A model generated the notes under the pieces. It was not told where the DNA came from, searched no databases, and saw only the letters and a program-made list of their open reading frames with translations. From NCBI GenBank assembly GCA_900552555.1, contig URZW01000001.1, forward strand, positions 1 to 64,000: DNA of 64,000 nt, given 5' to 3'. Numbering within the stretch: position 1 is the first letter of the stretch; each line of letters opens with the position of its first letter. Made by a program: the position numbers and the translations under genes. Of the stretch, positions 53,066 to 61,453 are shown one piece after another. The DNA comes from an uncultured Clostridium sp. Its GTDB lineage: Bacteria; Bacillota; Clostridia; TANB77; CAG-508.

Positions 53066-53539
53066 ATGTATCAACTTACTTGGGAACTTAGAGATTATGA
53101 GCTTGCGGAAATCTACTCAGATAAAAAAATCAAAAAAGCTTTTAACAACATGATGCAGCGTAATGATGCACTTTTAAATTTTTACGTATCCGATATTTAC
53201 CAATCTATTATTAAGCAATCCTCTCTCTCATTTTTGCAACATGACTTAACAATTTTTGAAGGAGACATAATTTCAGATTTTTATAAGAATATAAAATTTG
53301 AAATCCTGCATAAAGCAATTGATATGTCACTTACAGCAAAAAGAAAGAATCAGTTCAATGTTAAAAAAAACATAATCGAAATTTTACATAGTCTTTTTAT
53401 TTTAGAGCACATTATGGAGGATTACTTATTAGAAAGAGTTTATTTTCTTATGAAAAGCAAAGCTAATTCCGATCAAAAGCTCATAAGCAAAATCGATGAA
53501 CTTGATATTTTTAAAAAGTTCACCATTAATAAAAATTAG
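53066..53539 (+). CDS. protein of unknown function, 157 residues
   Basis: Not recognised. Soluble and strongly helical, with no Cys: WELRDYELAEIYSDKKIKKAF, YVSDIYQSIIKQSSLSFLQHD, HKAIDMSLTAKRKNQFNVKKN, LFILEHIMEDYLLERVYFLMK. Codon use (more C/G at third positions) differs from its neighbours and resembles the other isolated unknown gene at 19347. It is a one-gene unit with palindromes and a structured leader upstream and a strong terminator downstream. This suggests an acquired, tightly regulated gene. Confidence 0.8.
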   Translation: MYQLTWELRDYELAEIYSDKKIKKAFNNMMQRNDALLNFYVSDIYQSIIKQSSLSFLQHDLTIFEGDIISDFYKNIKFEILHKAIDMSLTAKRKNQFNVKKNIIEILHSLFILEHIMEDYLLERVYFLMKSKANSDQKLISKIDELDIFKKFTINKN

Positions 53540-53548
53540 AGTGGTACA

Positions 53549-53588
53549 AAAAGCAGATATAAGATTCTTTATTCTTATATCTGCTTTT
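53549..53588. terminator. bidirectional terminator
   Basis: A 16-bp perfect stem (53549-53564 with 53573-53588), 8-base loop, A and T runs at the ends. It ends the gene at 53066 and the acetate kinase on the other strand. Confidence 0.92.
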
Positions 53589-53590
53589 AA

Positions 53591-54781
53591 TTATTTTACT
53601 AATCTCAAAGTTTCTTTAGCTATCATTAATTCCTCGTTTGTAGGAATAACATAAACTTTAATTTTAGAATCAGGTGTAGAAATAACTGTTTCTTCTCCTC
53701 TTATATTATTAGCGTCAACATCTAATTTAACACCCATAAATTCTAATTTTTCACAAATTCCTTTACGGATATTAATTTGATTTTCACCAATTCCACCTGT
53801 AAATATAATGTAATCAACACCATTCATTGCAACTGCATATTTTGCAACATAACTTGCAATTGTATAATTAAAGTTTTCAACTGCTATTTTAGCATCTGGT
53901 TGTCCTTCATTTGAAGCAATTTCTATTTCTCTAAAATCAGGAACTAAGTTTGACATACCAGAAAGTCCTGATTTTTTATTTAGTAAGTCTTCCATTTGTG
54001 CAGGTGTTAAGTTTTCTTTTTTCATTATATATGTTACAACTGATGGGTCTAAATCTCCACTTCTTGTAACCATTGGAAGTCCACCAAGTGGTGTTAATCC
54101 CATACTTGTATCTACTGATTTTCCATCTTTTATAGCACATATACTTGAACCTTGTCCTAAGTGACATGTTACAATTTTTGTACCTTCTAGTGATTTATTT
54201 TCAATTTCAGCAAGTCTTTGTGATACAAACATATGTGATGTTCCATGGAATCCGTATTTTCTTACACCATATTTTTTGTAATATTCATATGGTATTGGAT
54301 AAATAAATTTATCTTTTGGCATTGTTTGATGGAATGCTGTATCAAATACGCCCACCATCGGTTTTCCAGGCATAACTTCTTGACATGCTTTAATTCCTAA
54401 TATACAAGCTGGGTTGTGTAAAGGTGCTAGGTCTGTATATTCTTCTAGAACTTTTACAACATTGTCATCTATTATAACTGATTCTGCAATTTTTTCTCCA
54501 CCATGAACTAATCTATGTCCAATCGCATTTATCTCATCTAAGCTATCTATTACTTTATATTCTGGATTTGTAAATTGTTTTAATGTGAAGTCTATTGCCT
54601 CTGAATGATTATATGCTGGATTTTTTATTTCTATTTTTTGTCCATTTACTTTGTGTGTGATAAACGCTTCTGTTTCTCCTATTCTTTCATATTTTCCAGA
54701 AGCCATTACTTCTTCTGTCTCCATGTTAATTAATTGATATTTTAGTGATGAACTACCACAATTTAATACTAATATTTTCAT
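53591..54781 (-). CDS. ackA: acetate kinase (copy 1)
   Basis: 396 residues. ILVLNCGSSSLKYQLINM, HRLVHGGEKIAES, GVFDTAFHQTMP, YGFHGTSHMFVS, CHLGQGSSICAIKDGKSVDTSMGLTPLGGLPM, TRSGDLDPSVV and FTGGIGEN are the ASKHA signatures. It makes ATP and acetate from acetyl phosphate. The ATG at 54781 follows GAGAGG; a longer frame adds an unlikely 13 residues. In one motif MVTRSGDLDP replaces MGTRSGDLDP of copy 2. A second acetate kinase lies 146 bases upstream and pta beyond it. Confidence 0.96.
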   Translation of the reverse strand: MKILVLNCGSSSLKYQLINMETEEVMASGKYERIGETEAFITHKVNGQKIEIKNPAYNHSEAIDFTLKQFTNPEYKVIDSLDEINAIGHRLVHGGEKIAESVIIDDNVVKVLEEYTDLAPLHNPACILGIKACQEVMPGKPMVGVFDTAFHQTMPKDKFIYPIPYEYYKKYGVRKYGFHGTSHMFVSQRLAEIENKSLEGTKIVTCHLGQGSSICAIKDGKSVDTSMGLTPLGGLPMVTRSGDLDPSVVTYIMKKENLTPAQMEDLLNKKSGLSGMSNLVPDFREIEIASNEGQPDAKIAVENFNYTIASYVAKYAVAMNGVDYIIFTGGIGENQINIRKGICEKLEFMGVKLDVDANNIRGEETVISTPDSKIKVYVIPTNEELMIAKETLRLVK

Positions 54782-54921
54782 TTTTTCCTCTCTTTCTTTT
54801 GAGTCCCACAATAGGAACATTGATAAATTGTTTTCTCTTTTTTAATCACTAGGTTACTCTTAATTTTTAAAGTTTTAAAATTAAAGTTTTAAGAAGGGCT
54901 GTCCCTTTATCCCTAAAATTC

Positions 54922-54951
54922 GGGATTTTAAGGAACGTCCCTAAATCCCAC
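54922..54951. repeat. REP-like 30-bp repeat at the end of ackA copy 2
   Basis: Exact inverted copy of 17853-17882. It covers the last six codons and stop of the ackA copy 2 reading frame (tail GFRDVP). A related GTCCCTTTATCCC stretch precedes it. Confidence 0.8.
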
Positions 54952-56136
54952 TTGCTTCATTGTTTCTCTTGCTATCATTAGTTCTTCGTTTGTTGGAACA
55001 ACATAGACTTTTACTTTTGAGTCCTCAGCTGATATTTCAACTTCTTCACCTCTTATTTTATTTTTCTCGTCATCAATTTTAACTCCAAAAAATTCTAATT
55101 GTTCACAAATTGCCTTTCTTGATATTGGGCCTTTTTCTCCAACACCTGCAGTAAATGTAAGTACATCAATTCCACCCATAGCTACTGCACATTTTGCCAC
55201 ATATGATGCTGTTAAATAATGATATATATCTAAAGCCATTTGTGCATGTGTTCCACCTGCTAGTGCTTCATTTTCAATATCTCTAAAGTCTACAGATATT
55301 CCTCTTGACATACCATAAACTCCAGATTTTTTATTTAATATGTCTTCCATCTCTTGTGGAGTTAGATTTTCCTTTTTCATTAAATATGTTACAACCGATG
55401 GGTCAAGGTCTCCTGAACGAGTTCCCATTGGTATTCCTCCAAGTGGAGTAAGTCCCATACTTGTTTCTACTGATTTACCATTTTGAATTGCACATACACT
55501 TGCTCCTTGCCCTAAATGACAGTTAACTATTTTCAAGTCTCTAATGTCTTTTCCCATAATTTCTGCAACTCTATATGCAACATATTCATGTGATGTTCCA
55601 TGTGCTCCATATTTTCTAATTCCATATTTTTTATAATATTCATATGGTATAGGATAAATATATCTTTCCTTTGGAATTGATTGATGGAATGCTGTATCAA
55701 ATACTGCAACCATAGGAATATTAGGTGCTATTTTTTTACAAGCATTTATTCCTAAAATAGCTGCAGGATTATGTAATGGTGCTAAGTCACTACATTTTTC
55801 TATTTCAGATATAACATCATCTGTAATAAGAACTGGCTGAGAATATTTTTCTCCACCTTGAACAACTCTGTGTCCAATTCCGCCTAATTCGTCTAAAGTT
55901 TTAATTACACCATAATGGTCATTTGTAAGTCTTGTAAACACAAATTTTAATGCCTGTTCATGATTTTTTACATGTTTTTCAAATTTGTGTTTTATTCCAT
56001 TTACTTTATGTGTTAAAAATGAATTTTGTTGTCCTATTCTTTCAAAATATCCTTTTACTAACATTTCTTCTGTATCCATATCAATTACTTGATATTTTAA
56101 CGATGAACTTCCTGAATTCAAAACTAATATTTTCAT
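54928..56136 (-). CDS. ackA: acetate kinase (copy 2)
   Basis: 402 residues with the same signatures as copy 1: ILVLNSGSSSLKYQVIDM, VQGGEKYSQPV, YGAHGTSHEYVA, CHLGQGASVCAIQNGKSVETSMGLTPLGGIPMGTRSGDLDPSVV, FTAGVGEKGP. The last residues GFRDVP are encoded by a dispersed REP-like repeat that extends the normal end (after MKQV). AAAGGAGGT precedes the ATG. The FTGGIGEN motif of copy 1 reads FTAGVGEK here, which may change regulation or substrate preference. Confidence 0.96.
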   Translation of the reverse strand: MKILVLNSGSSSLKYQVIDMDTEEMLVKGYFERIGQQNSFLTHKVNGIKHKFEKHVKNHEQALKFVFTRLTNDHYGVIKTLDELGGIGHRVVQGGEKYSQPVLITDDVISEIEKCSDLAPLHNPAAILGINACKKIAPNIPMVAVFDTAFHQSIPKERYIYPIPYEYYKKYGIRKYGAHGTSHEYVAYRVAEIMGKDIRDLKIVNCHLGQGASVCAIQNGKSVETSMGLTPLGGIPMGTRSGDLDPSVVTYLMKKENLTPQEMEDILNKKSGVYGMSRGISVDFRDIENEALAGGTHAQMALDIYHYLTASYVAKCAVAMGGIDVLTFTAGVGEKGPISRKAICEQLEFFGVKIDDEKNKIRGEEVEISAEDSKVKVYVVPTNEELMIARETMKQVGFRDVP

Positions 56137-56245
56137 AGAAGACCTCCTTTAATTTTATTATTTCGTCTCTTTGGGAATGAGTTAGCTGTTCGAGCAGAGC
56201 GAGTTACAGATAACTTAAGCTCTAGCTCTGTTCCTTTTGAGACAT

Positions 56246-57247
56246 TTAATTTTGTGCTTGAACTGCTGTTATTGCAATAACACCAGCAATGTCTTGATAA
56301 CTACATCCTCTTGATAAATCATTTACGGGTTTTGCAATACCTTGGCATAATGGTCCATATGCTTCAGCTTTTGCCAGTCTTTGAACTAATTTATATCCAA
56401 TATTTCCGGCATTCAAATCTGGGAATATTAAAACATTTGCTTCACCTGCCACCGTACTATCTGGTGCTTTGGATTTTGCAACCTCCGGTATTATGGCCGC
56501 ATCTAGCTGTAATTCGCCATCTGCTTTTAATTCTGGTTCTTTTTCTTTTAATAATTTAGTTGCATCAATAACTTTTTGTGTTAATTCAGATTTTGCACTT
56601 CCCATTGTTGAATATGAAAGCATCGCAACTTTTGGTTCTTCACCAACTAATTGTTTAAAACTTTTGCTTGAAGATATTGCTATTTCTGATAATTCTTCTG
56701 GATTTGGATTAGCATTTAAACCTGCGTCTCCAAATATAAATGTTCCATTTGCACCATATTCACAGTCTGGAACTACCATAACAAAAAATGCCGAAACCAA
56801 CTTTGTATCTGGTGCTGTTTTTAAAATTTGAAGCGCTGGTCTTAGTGTGTCTGCAGTTGAATGTGCTGCACCTGAGACCAAGCCATCTGCTTTTGTTTCT
56901 TCGTCTTTTACCATTAACATACCAAAATATACAGGATTTAGTGTAATTTCTTTTGCTTGTTCTATTGTCATTCCTTTGTGCTTTCTTAATTCATATAATA
57001 AATTTGCATATTTTTCATAATTCGGTGATGTTTGTGGGTCTATTATTTTTGCTCCTTCAATATTTACATTATTGGCTTCAGCTTTTTCTTTGATTTCTTT
57101 TTCATTTCCTACTAAAATTATATTTGCATATTTTTCTTTTAGTGCTATTTCTGTTGCTTTTAGTGTTCGTATGTCTTCTGCTTCTGGTAGTACTATTGTT
57201 TTTATTTTTTGTCTTGCTCTTTCTTTTATTGTTTCTATAAAGTTCAT
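56246..57247 (-). CDS. pta: phosphate acetyltransferase
   Basis: 333 residues. Short-form Pta: TIVLPEAEDIRTLKATEIALK, DEETKADGLVSGAAHSTADTLRPALQIL, FVMVVPDCEYGANGTFIFGDAGLNANPN, MLSYSTMGSAKSELTQKVIDAT, VLIFPDLNAGNIGYKLVQRLAKAEAYGPL. It converts acetyl-CoA and phosphate into acetyl phosphate for the two acetate kinases downstream. The ATG at 57247 has AAAGGA at 7 bases. The 109-base gap to ackA copy 2 holds a GAGCAGAGC.../...GCTCTGTTC stem-loop (about 56194-56241). Confidence 0.96.
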   Translation of the reverse strand: MNFIETIKERARQKIKTIVLPEAEDIRTLKATEIALKEKYANIILVGNEKEIKEKAEANNVNIEGAKIIDPQTSPNYEKYANLLYELRKHKGMTIEQAKEITLNPVYFGMLMVKDEETKADGLVSGAAHSTADTLRPALQILKTAPDTKLVSAFFVMVVPDCEYGANGTFIFGDAGLNANPNPEELSEIAISSSKSFKQLVGEEPKVAMLSYSTMGSAKSELTQKVIDATKLLKEKEPELKADGELQLDAAIIPEVAKSKAPDSTVAGEANVLIFPDLNAGNIGYKLVQRLAKAEAYGPLCQGIAKPVNDLSRGCSYQDIAGVIAITAVQAQN

Positions 57248-57423
57248 TTTCGTTTCCTTTCTCTTCACTTCGTTTCGTTCATCATAAAATGAAAATTTGC
57301 AATTTTCATTTTACAAATCTCTCGCTTTGCTCGTTCATCGTCATCCAAAGTTTTTCAAATTTTGGCTTCCAAATATTTCATTTTTATTATTTTTTGTGAT
57401 TTTATTATATATATAAATTCAAA

Positions 57424-57458
57424 AAAGTACAAGTCTTTTTTTGAAACTTGTACTTTTT
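57424..57458 (-). terminator. terminator between the pilin-like pseudogene and pta
   Basis: AAAAGTACAAG and CTTGTACTTTT make an 11-bp stem with A/T runs. A second perfect 12-bp palindrome (AAAATGAAAATT/AATTTTCATTTT) sits at about 57286-57312. Confidence 0.75.
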
Positions 57459-57485
57459 ATTTTTTATATTTTATAACTTTCCATT

Positions 57486-58649
57486 TTATTGCCATACCAA
57501 TATTGGCAATCCTTGATTTACATTGTTATTTCTATTCTTCTTAAATCCATTTCCTAAATTTTGAACGATTGTGTCATTATTCCAGTTTTTCATTTCTTCT
57601 ATTGTTGTGTTTCCATATTTTCCATTAATTGTTTTGTTATATACTCCATATCCTATAAGATTGCCTAAATAATTTGATGATGTTCCTATATCTGTTGTTG
57701 CTACTGTTGTTCCCTTTTTTATTGTTCCTGCATTAAATACATTTTCTACAATTTGAGTTCCTTGACCACTAGCACCATTATGTCCTGTTATTCCTCCTAT
57801 GCAAGTATACTTTCCTGTAACACTTCCTATATTATAGCAATTTTTTATTGTTGATGTTCCATTATTAACACCAGCAATCCCACCTGCATATGAAGGATTT
57901 TTGTCTTCTGTCATTATTACACCTGTATTATAGCAATTTTCAATAATTGATTCTGTATTATACCCAGAAACACCTCCAACATTATTATTACTAGATTTAA
58001 TGTTTGCATTATTATAACAATTTCTTATTATTGAACCATTGGATCCAAAGTATTTTTGTAATGCACCACAAATTTCTCCAGTAAATGAAGTTTTAGAAAA
58101 AATTTCTCCATTTAATATTATCCTGACCAATAATTTTCATATTATTAATTGTATAATTTTCACCATCAAAAGTCCCATTAAATGTTGCTTTATCTGTATC
58201 TGATGTCCAATAATTTCCTATTGGAATCCATTCTTTATCTTTTAAATTCAAATCATTTTTTAATGTAATTGTTCTTCCTGCATATGTTGCAACATTATTC
58301 ACTCTATCTCTAAACGTTTCAAGTTGTTCAACTGTATAAATCTCTGTGTCCTCTGATATTCCTGCTACTTTTACAGTATCTGTTTTATACTCTTCATTAG
58401 ATGTTTTAACATAAATTAAATAATTCCCATTTTCTTGAACTTCTTTTTCAACCACATACTTTTCATCAGTTTTCTCTGGAACATCAATTTCTTCATCATT
58501 AATTTTTCAGCATTTATAGTCATTTCATTTTTTCCTGTTAACATAGCAATTGATATTCCTGCTAGAACTAATAATATCACTATTGTTATAATAAGTGCTA
58601 TTAGTGTGATTGCCCTTTTATCTTTTAGTATATCTGTGTGTATGCACAT
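57486..58649 (-). pseudogene. frameshifted type IV pilin-like protein with GLUG-type repeats
   Basis: Three overlapping minus-strand frames make one protein. The first (from 58649) has a prepilin-like start: KDKRAITLIALIITIVILLVLAG. The second holds TEIYTVEQLETFRDRVN, LKNDLNLKDKEWIPIGNY and FNGTFDGENYTINNMKI. The third has GLUG-like repeats (IIENCYNTGVI, AGGIAGVNNGTSTIKNCYNIGSVTG, CIGGITGHNG). The frames join by a -1 shift in GAAAAATT (about 58502) and a +1 shift in AATTTTTTCT (about 58098), both homopolymers. It may be a true pseudogene, phase-variable or a sequence error. The intact gene would be a surface adhesin/pseudopilin. Confidence 0.75.
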
Positions 58650-58856
58650 AATTTTTCATCTTTTCTAGCTTTTCATCATTCTTACCTTTCATAACATTTT
58701 TCTCATTTGTTTTATAATTTTTAATTTTACCCTTGTAAACATGTCGCTATTTGTCATATTTAATTATAAGTTCTAGTGACGTTAAAAGTCAATATATTTT
58801 TATAGCAATTTATGAAATAATTTAAAGAAGAATTTAGAAATTATTAAGGTGATTTT

Positions 58857-59063
58857 ATGATAAAAGAAAAGAGAAAATTAAAAAAATTAACTCAGGAAGA
58901 AATGTCAGAAAAATTAGGAATCTCATTAAGACAATATGTAAGAATAGACAATGAAAAAGCTTTTCCTAGAAGAGATATTTTAAGGAAACTAATTTTAGAA
59001 TTAGACTTAACCAATGAAGAAATTGGAGAATATATTAAAATAATCACAAAAAATTTTGCATAA
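58857..59063 (+). CDS. small XRE-family regulator
   Basis: 68 residues, a single Cro/CI-type helix-turn-helix: REKRKLKKLTQEEMSEKLGISLRQYVRIDNEKAFPRRDILRKL with a short acidic C-terminus. No sensor domain. ATG after AAGGTG. It stands alone between the pilin-like pseudogene and the spoIIIA operon; target unknown. A classic member has SxxxYxxIE where this one has LRQYVRIDN. Confidence 0.85.
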   Translation: MIKEKRKLKKLTQEEMSEKLGISLRQYVRIDNEKAFPRRDILRKLILELDLTNEEIGEYIKIITKNFA

Positions 59064-59144
59064 AATAATTATTAATTTTATTTTACCCATAAGTCAATTC
59101 GCATATTGCAATATTAATTAATCAAAATTTATATATAAAAATAG

Positions 59145-59272
59145 AGCTGTAAAAAAAGTTCAACAGAACAATGAGATTGAGTTATAATTTTAGTTCAAAT
59201 CTCATTGTTCGTTTTTTACTTTTTATTTTTTATATTCTTATTAATTTATTTTCTATAAAACTTTTTTACAGC
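59145..59272. repeat. nested palindrome (MITE-like) after spoIIIAH
   Basis: Outer arms GCTGTAAAAAAAGTT (59146-59160) and AACTTTTTTACAGC (59259-59272, one T fewer) surround an inner hairpin GAACAATGAGATT...AATCTCATTGTTC (59166-59178 / 59198-59210). The outer arms and 128-bp span look like a small transposed element. The inner hairpin is also the likely terminator of the spoIIIA operon and of the small regulator. Confidence 0.6.
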
Positions 59273-59280
59273 CCCTTTTT

Positions 59281-59979
59281 TTATTTATTAGAAATATGTA
59301 TATTTTCAATTTTTGCATTCATTTCTCTAGAAATAATATTTTGAATTTGAGCAACTTTTTCAGTAGTTAACTGTTCATCTTTAACAACAACACTAATACT
59401 TTCACCATTAACAAAAATAATACTATTTTCAAATCCCTTAGTCTTTATTAAATTTTCGCATATCATAATACTATTTTTTGTATCATTAATCTTCTTTATT
59501 TCTTCCGTAGCTGATTGCTTTTGAGTTTCTAATGAATTACTACTATTTAGAATATTTTCATACGTTTCTAGCATTTGTGAATACATTGCATCTCTTTCCA
59601 ATTTTGAACTTGAAAAATAATCATCATTGTTGCTAGAAGCTTTACCACTTGTCTCAATAGCATTACTTTTTTCACTAGTATTACCTTGATTTTTTTCTTC
59701 ATTTGTAGTACTAACATTTTCAGTATCTAATATTTCATTGGTACTTTCATTTTTTGCATTATTTTCATTTGAAACACTTTCTTGATTTTCACTAACTGCA
59801 TTACTACTAACCAACTGAGCATCACCAATATTAGCCATTTTATCAATTTCTTCCTCTGAGCTAGCAGTTTGAACAGTACTTTTTAAATCACCGTTTGCTG
59901 TAAAATTCATATATCCTGCAACAACTAGCATTAAAGCTGTAACATAAATTATAACCTGATTTTTCTTTAAAAATTTCAT
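59281..59979 (-). CDS. spoIIIAH: stage III sporulation protein AH
   Basis: 232 residues. One N-terminal span (KNQVIIYVTALMLVVAGYMNF), a low-complexity Ser/Asn/Glu linker, and a C-terminal YscJ-like ring domain (SSKLERDAMYSQMLETYENIL, SATEEIKKINDTKNSIMICENLIKTKGF, ISVVVKDEQLTTEKVAQIQNIISREM). In sporulation AH sits in the mother-cell membrane and binds SpoIIQ across the intermembrane space in the feeding-tube channel. It is the last gene of the operon, 152 bases after AG, a gap holding a REP-like element. Confidence 0.95.
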   Translation of the reverse strand: MKFLKKNQVIIYVTALMLVVAGYMNFTANGDLKSTVQTASSEEEIDKMANIGDAQLVSSNAVSENQESVSNENNAKNESTNEILDTENVSTTNEEKNQGNTSEKSNAIETSGKASSNNDDYFSSSKLERDAMYSQMLETYENILNSSNSLETQKQSATEEIKKINDTKNSIMICENLIKTKGFENSIIFVNGESISVVVKDEQLTTEKVAQIQNIISREMNAKIENIHISNK

Positions 59980-60049
59980 TTTATTTTCCTCCTTACAACT
60001 AATATTTTCAAAAAAATTATATTATTTTATTTCATGTTTTTTTCTATAA

Positions 60050-60084
60050 TGTCCCAAACAGAACCGTCCCCAAAAGGACATTTT
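60050..60084. repeat. REP-like GTCCC...GGGGAC element between spoIIIAG and AH
   Basis: Homologous, in reverse, to 62588-62622 with few changes (GAACCGTCCCCAAA core). It forms a small imperfect stem. Confidence 0.7.
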
Positions 60085-60131
60085 CCCACAATTTTCCATA
60101 AAGGACCATCCAAAAATGGACACGCAATTTA

Positions 60132-60761
60132 TCAATTTCCTTGAAATACCTGAATTTTATGAGTAGCAAGACCTGTTGCTGCTTCTACAGCTTGAATAAT
60201 ATTAGTTTTCACATTAATATCAGAAGCACCTTTTGCAGTAATAATAGCACCCTCTATTTTAGGTTCAATAGTCTTTTGAACAATAGGAGTTTTGTTACCA
60301 TTTTGTTCTTGATATATAACTTCTTTTTGAGAATCAGTTTCTTCCACTTTTCTTACTCCACCAGATTTATCCGTTTCTTCAGTCGTACTTTTTTTTGAAT
60401 TTTCATTATACATTGCCACCGTTTCTGATGATTCAGAATAATTTATGAAGACCTTTACATCTCCAACCCCTTCAATATTTTTTAAAATATCTTCTAACCT
60501 TCTTTCTAAACTTTCACTATTACTGGAACTAGAAGTCTGATTTGAATCTGCGTCTTGGCTAGTCTTGCTACTTGCCAGTTGTCTTCCTGCTGAATTAGTT
60601 ATAGTTTTATTTGAACTCTTATTTCCATTCCAAATGTAATTTATTACAACAACCGTTATTATCAATATAATTACTAAAAACACTAAATTTTCAATTTTCT
60701 TTTTATTGTTTCCATCATTATTCCCATCACCAATTATTGATTTTAATTTATTTTTAAACAT
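60132..60761 (-). CDS. spoIIIAG: stage III sporulation protein AG
   Basis: 209 residues. One span (LVFLVIILIITVVVINYIW), a Ser/Asn-rich linker, and a ring-building domain (LERRLEDILKNIEGVGDVKVFINY, KTPIVQKTIEPKIEGAIITAKGASDINVKTNIIQAVEAATGLATHKIQVF). AG forms a secretin-like ring in the A-Q complex. Its start overlaps the AF end by 19 bases. Confidence 0.96.
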   Translation of the reverse strand: MFKNKLKSIIGDGNNDGNNKKKIENLVFLVIILIITVVVINYIWNGNKSSNKTITNSAGRQLASSKTSQDADSNQTSSSSNSESLERRLEDILKNIEGVGDVKVFINYSESSETVAMYNENSKKSTTEETDKSGGVRKVEETDSQKEVIYQEQNGNKTPIVQKTIEPKIEGAIITAKGASDINVKTNIIQAVEAATGLATHKIQVFQGN

Positions 60762-61453
60762 TTTTCACTCACCCCATATTCTTTTGTTAAAAAATCTTTT
60801 ATCATTTTGACATCGGTTTTTGTTATAGCAGAATTAGTGTCTTCACTATCATCACCTTTTGAAACATCTATTTCTACCTTTTGAATTTTTTGAATTTCTT
60901 TAACTATTTTGTCTTCTAATGTATTTTCTGAATTTTTTGAATATTTAGAACTACCATTAAAATTCTCAATAGCATCTGTTTTATTTGAATTATCCGAATC
61001 ATTCGAATTTTCTACATTATCATTTTTTCCATCTATTTCTATAGTTATATACTCTATCCCTGTATCACTTTCCGATATATGTGCATCAACTTTACATTTT
61101 CTAACATCATATCCTTTCTCTTCAACTTTTTGAGTAATATCACTTTCCAATTGTTCCTTATATAATTTATTTAACCTATCATCCATAGAAGCTTGATTTA
61201 CTTCTCCTTCCATTGATGTAGCTGATGTACTCGATATTTCCTTACTATAGTCAGAATACACATCTTCTATATTAAAATTAAGAACATTACTGTTATTAAC
61301 AAATGGTGCTATTATGCTAAACAAGATATATAAACCCATAACCATTTTTATATATTTTTTCGTTTTGTTATTTGGAAGTAACATCTCCAAAATAGAAACC
61401 ACTATTAATGCCAGGCTTAAGTTCTTAACCCATGAACTTAAAAAATTTATCAC
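60743..61453 (-). CDS. spoIIIAF: stage III sporulation protein AF
   Basis: 236 residues. Two N-terminal spans (SWVKNLSLALIVVSILEMLLP, YIKMVMGLYILFSIIAPFV) and an outer domain (LEDKIVKEIQKIQKVEIDVS, KEYGVSEKCLKIN). Overlaps AE by 4 bases (ATGA). AF in Bacillus is 206 residues; the difference is in an Asn/Ser-rich linker (NVENSNDSDNSNKT). Confidence 0.95.
   Translation of the reverse strand: MINFLSSWVKNLSLALIVVSILEMLLPNNKTKKYIKMVMGLYILFSIIAPFVNNSNVLNFNIEDVYSDYSKEISSTSATSMEGEVNQASMDDRLNKLYKEQLESDITQKVEEKGYDVRKCKVDAHISESDTGIEYITIEIDGKNDNVENSNDSDNSNKTDAIENFNGSSKYSKNSENTLEDKIVKEIQKIQKVEIDVSKGDDSEDTNSAITKTDVKMIKDFLTKEYGVSEKCLKIN

Noticed and set aside
58093..58502. Pilin frame changes as further CGG events
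   Set aside because: No CGG is present at either junction; both lie in A or T runs.
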